Shown here: one piece after another, positions 10,605 through 22,539 of the stretch
How positions within the stretch are numbered: position 1 is the stretch's first letter
How the letters are laid out: each line of letters starts with the position of its first letter
Source of the DNA: Adenanthera pavonina
Lineage: Eukaryota > Streptophyta > Magnoliopsida > Fabales > Fabaceae
Length of the DNA: 64,000 nucleotides
Assembly: GCA_026686845.1 (NCBI GenBank)
Contig: JAIVEN010000018.1
Coordinates: 11,193,001 to 11,257,000 of the forward strand
Direction of reading: 5' to 3'
Program-made: the position numbers and the translations under genes
Notes under the pieces: generated by a model
What the model saw: the letters and a program-made list of their open reading frames with translations, nothing else
Told to the model about the DNA's origin: nothing
Database searches by the model: none

Positions 10605-12042
10605 CATTGATTATTTCTAATGTGTTATAATCACTATGATTCAATTATACAATACATGTTAATGACAAACTGCTGAAATAATCTACCTGCGTGGAATAAA
10701 AGTAATGTTTATCCACGTCTGATCATTAATCTATAAGTTATGAATTCACGAATGCTAACAAATTTTCTCTTCAATCTCTTACAAGTGGCTGGGGAATAAA
10801 GTTCAATGTTAGTCTCATGCCCAATATTCCCATAGGGAAAGAGGATGGGATATTGTAAGGGGAGGTAACCCCTATGAAATTCATGGCCCATTTGTTTAAA
10901 CTTATCAAAAAAGTGATTTTTAAATTATTTAAAAAAGTAATTAATTATTTAGAGATTTTTGAAAAAGTAGAAATTATTTTGTGTTTGGTTGGAATAAAGA
11001 AAAACACTTTTTAAATTGTTTAGTAAATAAAGAAAAAATATGGATTTATATTATAATATTTTCATGGGGTCAAATATTATTATTTTTGTAATTCTTAAAA
11101 TTACTTTGTTGTACCCCGCCTCTTATACCTTTTTCTCTCTCATCTACCGCAACTACTTTTTTTCAAAAGCCACTTGAAGTAGCTTTTCAAAATAAGCAGA
11201 AAACTGTTTTTTTTTCAGATTCTGATTATTTTTAAAAGTTTAAACAAACTTTTAAAACAAATGGAGCCTCATGTTTCCCTTACTACTTCTCTATCATAAT
11301 ATCTCATTTACTATAAGAGGAATCAAAATCACCTATAATTAATGCAGCAACAGCAGACATAAGTTTGCCCATATTGGCTCATCTTATTAAGCAAACACAC
11401 TCATTATTCTTCACCATATCTGCTGCCATCCTATAGTGTATCTTTGATCCTTCGGACTATCTCCTCTTCAATGTCAGATCCAACATCATGCCACCTATAG
11501 TGAGCGGAAATAATTAATAATTAGATAGGGAATAATTCTTTCTTGCACATTATATGAAATATCTTATCATACAAAAACCTCATAGTTGAAATACAGTTGG
11601 CTAATTCATGTTGTACATCTTACACATACAACTAAGAATATACTGTGGTAAATCTAGGAGAAGTTAATAAGCTTCCTATTAGATGGTAGTATTTTCTAGA
11701 GATGACAAAGGAATATGGATCTAGACCTGAAAAATGCTTGACCTTTCCCCTCATTGAAGTGAAAGAAAACATATTATTGTAAATTCTTATATTTTTAATA
11801 AATTTCTTTGAATTCAAAGAGCCCCTATCAAAATATAAATGATACAAGTACTAAGGCGGATCCCAAAGGAGGGACAACTTAAATCTTCCCTGACGACAAT
11901 ACAAAAAGAAAACTATATCAGCAACAGTAAAAGTATATTTGGCCCTCTTATTGACCCACATCATAGCTTTACAATAGTTGCACTAATATATGTCATCGCC
12001 ATCATCAATATAAGCCACCACATCTGTATCTTTGATGAATAA
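10605..12042 (-). pseudogene. Helitron Rep/helicase N-terminal region, broken
   Basis: The minus strand carries, in order, the N-terminal blocks of plant Helitron replicase-helicase proteins. A Cys-containing block with CNYCKAMMW lies near 11970-12000. Next comes QGRFKLSLLWDPP near 11880. Then follow KNIRIYNNMFSFTSMRGKV and YHLIGSLL (11632-11810), AALIIGDFD (about 11315-11345), and HRGYLPLQYPILFPYG (about 10820-10870). The last pieces are REFITYRLMIRRG, then a stop and LLLFHAGRLFQQFV down to about 10640. The Rep catalytic HUH motif and the helicase are not visible. Stops and frameshifts are frequent, and a MITE interrupts the frame at 10885-11268. I could not see the TC start or CTRR hairpin end of a Helitron. 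Confidence 0.85.
10885..11268. mobile_element. MITE (hAT-like) inserted in the Helitron remnant
   Basis: A 384-bp AT-rich element with inverted termini. The left end is GGCCCATTTGTTTAAAC; the right end, read in reverse, is GGCTCCATTTGTTTTAAA. The tetranucleotide tcat abuts both ends (10881-10884 and 11269-11272). Removing the element and one tcat rejoins the Helitron reading immediately before HRGYLPLQ. That confirms a true insertion. Superfamily by TIR style only: hAT would give 8 bp, and only 4 bp match. Confidence 0.75.
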
Positions 12043-15000
12043 AAGCAAATGAATGAAAACATTACTCATTATTTATATAGTTAAAACTATAATGATATAA
12101 CCTAACCATAACACATGTGGCTAAAACAAAAAATGATGATAACGCTAAGAGACAAAAAAATGGGCTAAAAGATTTGTGGCATTAGGCTATAGAAAGACAC
12201 TAACAATTTCTTTTCCCAACTTAATGACATTTTTTATCCTGATTAGTCGATTTTTTTCTCTAAATCTTTCTTCAAACATAGTAAAAAAAGAAAAGAGTCG
12301 TAAATAATATATTCATTTATTTAAGAATAACATCTAATTTTTGAAACACATTGATCTAGTAAGATGGATCAAATTGACCCTTGATAGTTTTTTTTTCAAA
12401 AATGTGTCCCTTTTGTGAGGAAAAAAAAACTCCTAATTTTCTAAGAGAGAGTTGTAAATTCCTAATATGTAGTTATGAATTTCTCAAATAAGTGAATATA
12501 TTATGTACATATTGGGGAAAAAAAAGAAGTGTACATAATATATTCACTTATTTGAGAATAACTTCTAAATACCGAAGAGCTAAATGCAAATTCCTGAGAG
12601 GAGGGTGTGAATTCCTAAAATATAGCTATAAGCAATTGTGTATATATAAATACATATATATATATATATGCATATTTTTGCATAACATAATAACCATCAT
12701 AAAGTTCAACGTGGATAAGAGAATCAAAGAGTTTGAGCGTATGTGTTTTCTTTTTTTTTTTGTTACTTATCATAAATTTCTTTTGGAAATAATAATAGAA
12801 AAAATATATTTGCCAAAAGAAGCAAGAGACGGATTCTGGGATCCCACAAAACAAAGAAGGATAAAAATTCAACTGCTACTAGCCATGCCTCCATATGTGA
12901 GTCTTTCAGTCTGATCACTATCAGAGAGTAGAATTTTGATTTTACAATTAAGGGCAATGGGGCGAAATACATCTTACGCCCCCTATCCTTTCCTTCCATT
13001 TCTGAGCCTCTTGAGAGATTAAAAGTTGACTCCCCCCATCCACTTTAGTATACCATTTCAATGTGAACGGGTGGGTTAATTTTTAATGGCAATTTGTGAA
13101 TTTAAGTTTAAAATTAAAATCTAAGAGGAAAAATATGCATGCTTAGTAAAACTACATTCTTAATTCTTCGCCGGTTCCTGATTGCATTGTTCTCTATATA
13201 TATATGGAAAAAGAATAAAGTGGCACAACATTCAGAACACTGTTAGATTAACTGAAATCATAGAGGAATGATATCTCCTACTTGTATACCTCCTCCCTGA
13301 CAATTGTGACCACCACTTGATCTGTAGTCAAAATAACAATGAAAACAAAAACATGCAATGCCTTGAAAAAAGGACGGAAAAAAGTAGAACATATGAAGTA
13401 GCTGTAGTATTTTCACTGTTGACTTAACCCTCAAAGGATGCCTGACTGCAATGACTCTTCCTCTACATAGCAATAATTTTGGAATTGACTCTTTCTCCCA
13501 TGAGACAATCATCCTCAATAGCAGCATCAATATGCATGCATGCCGTCACAAAACATAGTGGACACTCAAATACTAAAATGACAAAGGTAAAATGATTGTG
13601 CCTACCTTCATGCATAACAGACAAAAGCAATAAAAATAAGGTTCCTGCGCATACCCCACACAAAGCCAAGTGGACACTCAAGACCATGAATGTAATACCT
13701 TCATGCAAATAAGGTTCTTGCACATGTGAGCCAACTACTGAGGAGCTAGAACATGAAAGTAATGAAAAAGATGACCATCACCATCACTGACCATCCATAA
13801 CCAAACCCTCCAATTAACAATAGCACATGCCTTTCGTATGGTGAATGAAGACACCCTTCCTGGTTGTGGTTTAACTCATCAGTGTCAATGTTTTCCTGCG
13901 AGGCATCACTCAAACCATGACATGAACATGCGAAGTAGATGATGAGAAGCGAGTGCATCATGCATAAACTGAAGGAAAACTAAGAATCATGTACCATCTC
14001 GCTCCTTATTACCAACCATACCCTCTGTGGACTACTCAAAGAAACTGTCATCGAGAGCAACGTTTGAATGCTATGTCCATATAAGACAATTGAATTGTGC
14101 TAGCCTGCAATTATTGTTCCTAGATGTGGACAAAACACCCCCCACATGGATATTTATAGATATATACCCACACAAAACTAACCCATGCGGATTGTTTTCA
14201 ATTCAAAAGGAGCATTTACTTTTTTTTTTCAATATTTACTAAGTATATAAAAAAGAAGAAGCATAACCCTCATCGATTGCATGTCAATTTGTTAACTTTA
14301 TTTAAAAAAAAAAATAGAAGGAGCATTTATAAGGAGCATCGAACGCATGTAGAATTCATTTTGACGACCTAGCATAAGGCCCACAGACAATGGGATGAAA
14401 CGACATTGTAAGCACAGTATTAGGAATAGTAATTTAGGGGTGATACTTTTATGGATGTATATATATATATATATATATGTAACACAATAAATAATATATT
14501 TACACAGTTGGCCCCTCCTCTCCCCAACACACATACACGGATCATGTTTTATATATATAAATATATAGATACTAAACACACAATAAATAAATATAATGTT
14601 TATATATACTATATATTATTGATCTATTTAAATAAAAATAAAATATAATGTTCATATATAAATGTATTAAATATATAAAATTTTAATATATTTTTTATAA
14701 TTTTCCTTAAAATTAGTATATTACATATATGGTTTCATTTTATATATATTTTAATTTTTTAAAAAAATTATATAATTATACATAATTTATCATTTCATAT
14801 TTTTTAAGTTATAAAATTATTTTAAATTGATCATATTAAATATTAAAAATTAAATTAATAATACAAATATATATATATCATTTTTCAAAAATTTGGGACC
14901 ACGGGAAGGTTAGGCTGTGTACGCCCCTGATTTAAACCTTGATCACTATATTAAAGTAATTCAATGTGTCCACCCAAAGAAATTAGAAAAAAAAAAAAAG

Positions 15001-15187
15001 TGGGTCATGCAACTTTCTCAATACGTCTTCACGCCTTCATATAATATATATATATATATATATATAATAAAATGAAAGATAAGTATGGAAATGGGTACTC
15101 TTAATACTCACTTTTCATATCACTTTATACATAATTTCCTCTATTGATTGTGATTGAATGCGTGAAAAAGGAATTTACAAACAAATG
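12043..15187. other. AT-rich intergenic DNA, no supported gene
   Basis: About 3.1 kb. It holds the perfect hairpin at 12481-12558 and TA microsatellites at about 14458-14478 and 15043-15065. A very AT-rich tract lies at 14540-14890. Minus-strand reading frames at 13258-13961 (up to 90 codons) lack homology that I recognise. They overlap a region with repeated gtggacactcaa blocks (13558 and 13671). I regard them as chance frames. Confidence 0.5.
12481..12558. repeat. Perfect 28-bp inverted repeat with 22-nt loop
   Basis: The left arm 12481-12508 and right arm 12531-12558 are exact reverse complements (ttctcaaataagtgaatata and eight more bases). They are separated by a purine-rich loop with an 8-A run. 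Weaker related sequence lies at 12308-12340 and 12600-12635, which suggests a MITE or a fragment of one. Confidence 0.85.
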
Positions 15188-15192
15188 ATATA
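15188..15192. repeat. Target-site duplication atata, element 1 (left)
   Basis: atata immediately precedes the 5' LTR and recurs at 20748-20752 immediately after the 3' LTR. This 5-bp size is usual for Ty3/gypsy integrase. Confidence 0.85.
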
Positions 15193-15480
15193 TGAAACGG
15201 AATGAGCCATTACAGCTGCCCAACCATTCAACACCATCAACACAAGCCACCGTTGGAGACAATAATTCATCCGTTCAGTCCGTTTCCATTTGTTCCAGAA
15301 AACAACGTACATGGCACAATAATAAGAATTGATTCCATTTTAATTCCAGTTGTAACCCCTTCCCATAATCCAGTAGTATAAATAGAACACAGAGCTTCGT
15401 TGTAAGGCAGCTAGAACTTTCAGAATAACAGAATTATTTTTACAGAGAGTTTCCCTCTGTTTTTTTCGGTTTCTGAGACA
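15193..15480 (+). repeat. 5' LTR of element 1
   Basis: 288 bp, from TGAAACGGAATGAGCC to TTTCTGAGACA. It includes a TATA box (gtataaatag, about 15376-15385), presumably the element promoter. It differs from its 3' partner at about 17 positions plus one 1-nt indel (about 6 %). Confidence 0.95.
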
Positions 15481-15483
15481 TTT

Positions 15484-15497
15484 TGGTATCAGAGAAG
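15484..15497 (+). promoter_or_regulatory. Primer-binding site (tRNA-iMet type), element 1
   Basis: tggtatcagag, three nucleotides after the 5' LTR, matches the complement of the 3' end of plant initiator methionine tRNA. Element 2 has the same site with one more matching base (tggtatcagagc, 24422). Confidence 0.9.
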
Positions 15498-16181
15498 GTG
15501 AAAGAGTGTCCAGGAGCTTCGTAGAGTGAGAGAGCCGTCGAAGAGTCACCTGAAAGTGAGCAACCGCCATCGCCGCAGCCGTCGGAATCCAGTTTCAGTC
15601 ACTTTTCAGGGAAATGGACATCACCATCAAGCTCGGAATGCCGGAAAACCTCGGACTGGAGAGTTTCGCCGCCGTCTGAGACCACACGCGCCCTCACGCG
15701 CCTCCACCGGAAGACCATGCGCCGTCAAGACTTCCCATGAGCCGTCCACGCGCTCTGGAGGTTGAAGATGATGACGTCATCTGCCACGTCATCCTGACCT
15801 GTCCAGTCAGCGACATATCAGCCATCCCGTGTCTGCCACGTGTCAGTTCTGCCACGTCATCCTGTCCAGTCAGCCAAACTTCTCATATTTATAGTTTGAC
15901 CCCTAAACTTCTCCATATTTACATTATTGCCCCTATACTTTCAGTATTTACATTTTCACCCCTGATCTTTCTGAACTTACATTTTCACCCCTTTACTTCC
16001 TTAAAATTGCAATTTTACCCCTAAATTTTTTTAAATTACAATTTTAGCCCCATATTTTCCAAAAATTACAATTTGGCCTCACATTTTCTTAAAATTCCTT
16101 TTCCATCCCTATACCCTAGCAAATTACCTTTTCACCCATATACTTCTAATTGTTTTTGCCTAAGTCCTAACCTTCCAGAGA

Positions 16182-19100
16182 ATGCGAGAAAAAAAAAATA
16201 TGCCTCCAAGACGCAGGAATGTACAGGATGTTGCAATGGACGAGATGAGACGTCGGATACAAGAATTGGAAGCTACCGTAGAATTACAACGAGCTTTGCT
16301 AGAAACTCGTAGAGAAAATCCAGAAGGTGATTCGGGTAGCAGTAGTTCGTCATCCACTGACAACCACCGCCGACCTCAACAACAACCATTCCGCTCTAGT
16401 GACATCAAAGTAGACATTCCAGAATTTAAGGGAAGACTCCAGCCAGATGAGTTTGTAGATTGGCTTCAAACTATTGAGCAAATATTTGAATACAATGAGA
16501 TTCCAGACAGATAAAAAGTCAAGATAGTCGCTCTTAAACTCAAGAAGCATGCTTCCATATGGTGGGAGAATCTCAAACGGAAGCGAGTATGAGAGGAAAA
16601 GCATAAGATCGAGACTGGGGAGAAAATGAGACAACTGCACACCAGGAAGTTTCTACCGGAGCATTACCACCAGGATAATTTTATCCAATTGCAGAATCTT
16701 CGACAGAGGTCCTTATCTGTAGAAGAATACACCAGAGAGTTTGAAAAACTTATGATGAAGTGTGACATACAGGAGAAGGAGGAACAAATGATAGCTCATT
16801 ATCTTGCAGGGTTAAACGCTGACATCAGTCATCCAGTCCAGCTTCAGCAGTATTGGACTTTGGATGATGTGATTCGCCTAGCCATCCGTGTGGAGAAGCA
16901 AACACCTAAGAGGTCTTCTTATCAACCTTCTTCCTCTATGAGTTATTTTGATGGTCGAAAGGCAGAATTTCAGCAGCCCGCTTCATCAGGGAAGCCGCAG
17001 CCTAGCACTATGCCCAAGTCTCCATCAAATAATGTCAAGGAATCTGGCTCTAAAGCACCCCGATGCTTTAAATGCCAAGGATTTGGTCACATTGCCTCAG
17101 ACTGTCCTACTCGAAGGGTTATCACCATTAGGGAAGGGCAAGTTTATGAAGCACCTGAGGAAGACGAAGAGGAGACTACATTTTATGAAGCCAAACCAGT
17201 ATACGACGAGGAGATTACGCCTGCAGATAAGGGAGAGGCTTTGGTTATCAGACGAAGTCTGCATACAGCTGTAGTTAAGGAAGAACCATGGCTACGACGC
17301 AATATTTTTCACACCCGTTGCATTGCCCAGGGCAAAGTGTGTAATGTCATTATTGACAGTGGGAGCTGTGAAAATGTAGTGTTTGACTACATGGTGTAGA
17401 AGTTGAAGCTACCAACGCATGATCACCCGCATCCTTACAAGCTTCACTGGATCAATACTGGAAGCGAGGTAAAAGTCTCTAAGCAATGCCTTGTTACTTT
17501 CTCTATTGGGAACAGATATTGTGACGATGTTTTGTGTGATGTTGTTCCTATGGATGCATGCCACCTTCTTTTGGGAAGACCATGGCAATATGATAGATAT
17601 GCTTTGCATGATGGATGTACAAACACTTACTTTTTCACTAAAGACGGTGTCAAGATCAAGCTAGCGCCCTTACCACCTAGTGAGTTTAGCAAAGCCTCAA
17701 CAGAAGCTAAGCCATTGGTAACTTTGATGACCAAGGAAGAGTTCAAGGTGATGAAATCTGAAGCACAGATGATGAGTTTCATACTGGTACTCGAGGCAAA
17801 AAGTGAGTCCACCATCTCACCAGCAGTTATGCCCTTATTATCCGAGTTTCCAGATGTAATAGCTGATGAGATACCACCCGGGTTGCCACCCATGCTAGAC
17901 ATACAGCACGCCATTGATTTTGTTCCAGGAGCAGTCATTCCTAACTAGCCTGCTTATAGGATGAGTCCTCAGGAACATACCGAAGTCCAGCGACAAGTTG
18001 AAGAGCTGCTAAAGAAAGGGCTGGTCCGGGAAAGTGTTAGTCCTTATGATGTACCTGTTCTGCTAGTACCCAAGAAAGATGGGAGTTGGAGAATATGCAT
18101 CGATTGTCGAGCCGTTAACAAAATTACTATTAAGTATCAGTTTCCGATACCCCGGCTTGACGACATGTTAGACCATCTGCATGGTGCCACTATTTTTTCC
18201 AAGATTGACCTTCGTAGTGGGTATCACCAAATTCGGATTCATCCAGGAGATGAATGGAAGACCACCTTCAAGACAAAAGATGGCTTGTATGAGTGGAATG
18301 TGATGCTTTTTGGACTAACCAATGCCCCTAGCACATTCATGCGCCTGATGAATCAGGTATTGCGACCTTTCACTTGCAAATTTGTTGTTGTTTACTTTGA
18401 CGACATTCTTATTTACAGCAAGAGTCAGGAAGAACACTTTGATCACCTACGGCAAGTTTTGCAAGCACTGCGAGACCAAAAGCTTTTTGTCAATCTAAAG
18501 AAGTGTACCTTTCTTGCCAATGAAGTTGTTTTCTTGGGGTACATCATCACCGCAGAAGGTGTTCGAGTTGATCCGAGTAAAATTGAAGCCATTAATAGCT
18601 GGCCAGTTCCAAGATCTCTTTAGGAAGTTCGAAGCTTCCATGGATTAGCTTCTTTCTACAGGAGGTTCATCCGCTATTTTAGCTCTATTGCAGCACCCCT
18701 TACAAATTGCACCAAGGGAGACAAGTTTCAGTGGACGGAGCAAGCTCAGAGGAGTTTTGAGGAGTTAAAGAAGCGGTTGACTGGTGCTCCCGTCCTAGCT
18801 CTTCCAAATTTTGACCAGGTGTTCGAGGTTAGCTGTGATGCCTCCAACACTGGAATTGGCACTGTTTTAAGCCAGGAAGGTCATCCCATTGCCTTTTTCA
18901 ATGAGAAACTCAATGATGCGAAACTCAGGTATTCTACTCATGATAAAGAATTCTATGCTATTGTCCGAGCTTTGCAACATTGGAGTCACTATCTCCTGAA
19001 CAAAGAGTTCATACTTTTTTCGGATCATGAAGCCCTAAAGTATTTGAACTCTTAACAAAAGATCAGTCGCAAACATGCCCGTTGGAGTGAAATCTTGCAG

Positions 19101-20471
19101 TCTTATCCATTCCTCATTAAGCATATGGCTGGGATTTTAAATTCTGTAGCTGATGCTCTTAGCCGTCGACATGTGTTGCTAACAACAATGCAGGCCAAAG
19201 TTATTGGTTTTGATCTTGTCAAGGAGCTGTACCAGGATGACCCTGATTTCTGTGGAGTGTGGGAAGCTACAGCTAATCAATCATTCCACCAATATTACTG
19301 ACATGATGGGTTTTTATTCCGAGGTAAAACTCTATGTATTCCTCAGGGTTCGTTGAGGGAGGTGATAATTTGGAAAGCTCATGATGGAGGATTAGCTGGT
19401 CATTTTGGCAGAGACAAGACAGTTGATCTGGTCAAAGAGAATTTCTATTGGCCAAGACTTGAACAAGATGTCATCCAGCATATACAGCGATGCCGAATAT
19501 GTCATTTGGCTAAGACGAAAGGGCAAAATACAGGATTATACATGCCACTGCCGGTTCTAGAAGCACCGTGGGAAGATGTGAGCATGGATTTTGTTCTTGG
19601 TTTACCCCAAACACAGAGGCAAAAAGATTCTATCATGGTTGTTGTGGATCGATTTTCAAAGATGGCCCATTTCATTCCATGCCAGAAAACTAATGATGCA
19701 GTTCAAGTTGCAAATTTGTACTTCAAAGAGATTGTCCGTATCCATGGAATTCCCAAAACTATTACCTCTAATCGTGATGTGAAGTTCCTTAGCCAATTTT
19801 GGAGGACGCTATGGAAGAAGATGGGAACTAAGCTCTAATTTAGTAGCGCTAGTCATCCACAGACGAACGGTCAAACTGAAGCTCTTAACAGAGTTCTGGG
19901 CAATCTTCTTCGAAGTTTTGTGGGGAAGAATTTGAAGCAGTGGGACCTCGTTCTTGCTCATGTTGAATTTGCCTACAATAATTCTGTTAATCAAGCAACT
20001 GGAAAGTTTCCGTTCGAAGTTGTTTACGGCACTCGTCCCCTTAGTCCACTAGATTTGACCCCTTCACTTGATAAGCAGCAGTATAGTTCTGATGCAGAAC
20101 AAAGGGCTAAGGAAATCAAGAAGTTGCATGAACAAGTTCATGAAAGAATCCAAAAGCAGAATTTCAAACTCAAGACACAGCGAGACCAACATCGGAAGCA
20201 ACAGATCTTTAATGTGGGAGACTTGGTTTGGATACATCTCAGAAAAGAACATTTTCCTAAGCAACCTAACGCCAAATTGTCTCCTAGAGCTGATGGTCCT
20301 TTCAAGATTGTACAAAAGATCAACAACAATGCTTATAAGGTTGAATTGCTTGGTGCTTATAGAGTCTCTGCCACTTTCAACGTTGCTGACTTGTCACCCT
20401 ATATGGATGAGGATGCTGGCTTTAACTCAAGGGCGAGTTCCGTCCAACCTGGGAAGGATGAAATGGAATGA
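16182..20471 (+). pseudogene. Gag-Pol polyprotein gene of element 1, eight premature stops
   Basis: A single reading frame of 1430 codons, with gag and pol fused and no frameshift. It starts at the ATG at 16182; another ATG lies in frame at 16200. In order: Gag; CCHC knuckle CFKCQGFGHIASDC (17064-17105); aspartic protease with DSG (17355-17363); RT with YFDDILIYS (Asp pair at 18399-18404); RNase H with CDAS (18837); and integrase with the HHCC region (about 19380-19510) and DFVLG near 19590. Then comes SNRD near 19770, where element 2 has SDRD, so a catalytic Asp reads Asn. The C-terminus ends in the 3' LTR. Stops lie at 16512, 16590, 17397, 17946, 18621, 19053, 19299 and 19836. Each is one C-to-T step from CAA, CAG or CGA. 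The first seven are shared with element 2. Confidence 0.95.
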
Positions 20472-20747
20472 GCCATTACAAATGCCCAACCATTCAACAC
20501 CATCAACACAAGCCACCGTTTGAGACAATAAGTTCATCCGTTCAGTCCGTTTCCGTCCATTCCAGAAAACAACGTACATGGCACAATAATAAGAATTGAT
20601 TCCATTTTAATTCCAGTTGTAACCCCTTCCCATAATCCAGTAGTATAAATAGAACGCAGAGCTTCGTTGTAAGGCAGCTTGAACTTTCAGAATAATAGAA
20701 TTGTTTTTACAGAGACTTTCCCTCTGTTTCTTTCGATTTCTGAGCCA
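20459..20747 (+). repeat. 3' LTR of element 1
   Basis: 289 bp, partner of 15193-15480, preceded by a purine-rich tract (tgggaagga). The gag-pol stop (20469-20471) lies 11 nt inside it. Confidence 0.95.
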
Positions 20748-20811
20748 ATATATTTGGTCTAATGATAAGCATTTATTATTATTAATGAAATGCTTTTGAA
20801 AATAAGACTAC

Positions 20812-21401
20812 GGGCTTGTTTGGATATGCTTTTGGAACAGAGTTTGAGCACAAAATCAATTTTTATGTGAAAATAACATGTTTAGCTTTCCTATCACTTG
20901 TACGTTTGAAAAGTAGTTAAGGTTGAAAACTGCGTCTTGGCTGAAGCAACTTGGAGGGGGCTTTTCCATTGGAGATTGCGATTGAGCATTAATTATGTAT
21001 CAATTAAAATAAAGTCAGATAAAAATAGACTAATAAAAATAAGAAAAAATGGAAAAGTTGAAAAAATAACATTTTTGTAAAATTTCTCCTATCTAATGAT
21101 CAAAATGCTCCTTCAAAATTTTAATCTCCATAAACTATAATCTATAAGAAAATGTCATATAAGATATACTATGTTTCCAATTAAATAAGTAAAAATTAAA
21201 TTTTAGTCAAAGGAAATTAAATTAATCATGGGATAGAGTTTAAACTCAATTTGAAGAAAAATTATGAGTTTTATTAAAAGCAATTTTCAAATAAATCATC
21301 CAAATATAAACACGTTAATCTAAAACTAATTTTTATCATAATTATGTTACAAAACCAATTCTATTAAAACTCATTTTTGACTAACTAAAAACTAAACAGG
21401 C
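20812..21401. mobile_element. MITE-like element with GGGCTTGTTT/AAACAGGC ends
   Basis: 590 bp, AT-rich and non-coding. The left end GGGCTTGTTTGGATATG and the right end, reversed, GCCTGTTTAGTTTTTAG form imperfect inverted termini. actac directly flanks both sides (20807-20811 and 21402-21406). hAT-like TIRs are usual for this style, but only 5 bp of flank match. Confidence 0.6.
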
Positions 21402-21406
21402 ACTAC

Positions 21407-22539
21407 AATCCTTATATGTTTATGGTAAACAACATATTTATATTCTTTTGTCAAATAATTTCTGATGTTAAGAGAAAAGAATAATGATTTGTTTATATAT
21501 TGTTAACTAATTATAAATATTTTATTCAAGTAATTTGTTTTAACATTTACCTTATAATTTGTAGAGTAACTAATACTCTTTTTTTTTCTTTTAATGAGTT
21601 GATTTGTTGGTTATACATATGAATAATTATATAAATTTTAAAAATTGTCATACTATATGGATTGAATTGTATCATATACAAGTACTTGTAGTACGAGTTC
21701 TTAATGTCTACCGTATTTTCTCTACAATTTCCTTTGCATCCTCTCATATTTTTGGATTACAATCACTATGCTAGAAATGACTTTTTTTGGCACATAAAAA
21801 TTACACAAACAAATGCTAAGAAAGTGAAGTAGGGAAGCAGGCAATGTTTTATCTGTGATTATTCAAAAAAACATAAAGGAAAGTCATTTATTTAGGATTT
21901 TCCTAAAGAACTACCATTTTATATAAGAAACATATCACACAAATCACTGGTTCGATGAAAAAGAAGTCAATAGACATTATCACTCCTTTACATTTTTCTT
22001 ACTTTTCTCTTTCTTCTCTTTCTTTTATTCTCATATCTTCTTTCTCTCATCTCTCATCAATTTTTTAAATATATTTATATTGAAAACAAAAACAATATGC
22101 CACATATTAATGCTCAGAATCATTGATTAAAAAAGATCAACTGTCATATTTGCTTCCGCTCATCTTAACCCATTTAGCGTCTTAGCTTCTCTCTCTCCCG
22201 TACATCTCTCACTCCCATCTCTCCCTCAACTCACCAAACCTATTTCCCTTTCACAAGTCTTCTATGTTGCCATCCTTCATCTTCTCCATCCCTCTTCCTC
22301 TTATCAATTTTGTCTATGTCCACCCACAAGTTCACTTTCACTGCTAAACAATCTGTTTCGTGAAGCTCCACTTCTTCCATCATGGATTTGTTTTGTTTCT
22401 TTTTTTCTTTTTTTTGGATTTGAAATTTTTTTTGGTTGTTAATCGAAGGTTGAAATTTCATTCCTACAGATTTGTTTAAATATCTTTTTCATAGCCAAAT
22501 CTGGCTGATTCTCTGATGGAGGTCCTGATGCCAACACAA
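21407..22539. other. Non-coding spacer
   Basis: AT-rich DNA followed by a CT-rich tract (21985-22330). No gene is supported. Confidence 0.5.

Larger units (their letters stand above)
15193..20747 (+). mobile_element. Ty3/gypsy LTR retrotransposon, element 1 (complete ends)
   Basis: A 5555-bp element: 5' LTR, initiator-Met primer site, untranslated leader, one gag-pol frame, purine-rich tract and 3' LTR, flanked by atata. Its short LTRs, primer site and the ATFNVADLSPY integrase ending recall chromoviruses of the CRM/Reina kind. I see no clear chromodomain. All enzymatic domains are recognisable, but eight in-frame stops and an integrase active-site change make it non-autonomous. From 15754 to about 19554 it is almost identical to 24684-28484 in element 2, while the LTRs are different. 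Confidence 0.97.

Noticed and set aside
13258..13961. Three overlapping minus-strand reading frames (71-90 codons) as a small gene
   Set aside because: No family resemblance, no consistent splice structure, and the region contains repeated gtggacactcaa blocks.
15737..16312. Pro/Ser-rich frames in the leaders of both Ty3/gypsy elements
   Set aside because: They arise from the pyrimidine-rich untranslated leader (repeats of cattttcaccccta type), not from coding sequence.
16948..17274. 108-codon frame overlapping gag in Ty3/gypsy element 1 (and its twin at 25878-26204)
   Set aside because: A shadow of the gag frame. It is identical in both copies only because the DNA is.
16182..20471. Stop-codon readthrough or reassignment to express Gag-Pol
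   Set aside because: All three stop codons occur, at domain-interior sites, and each fits C-to-T decay. Private stops differ between the copies.
19920..20471. A chromodomain at the integrase C-terminus of element 1
   Set aside because: The tail after DLSPYMDED is short and shows no chromodomain-like hydrophobic pattern.
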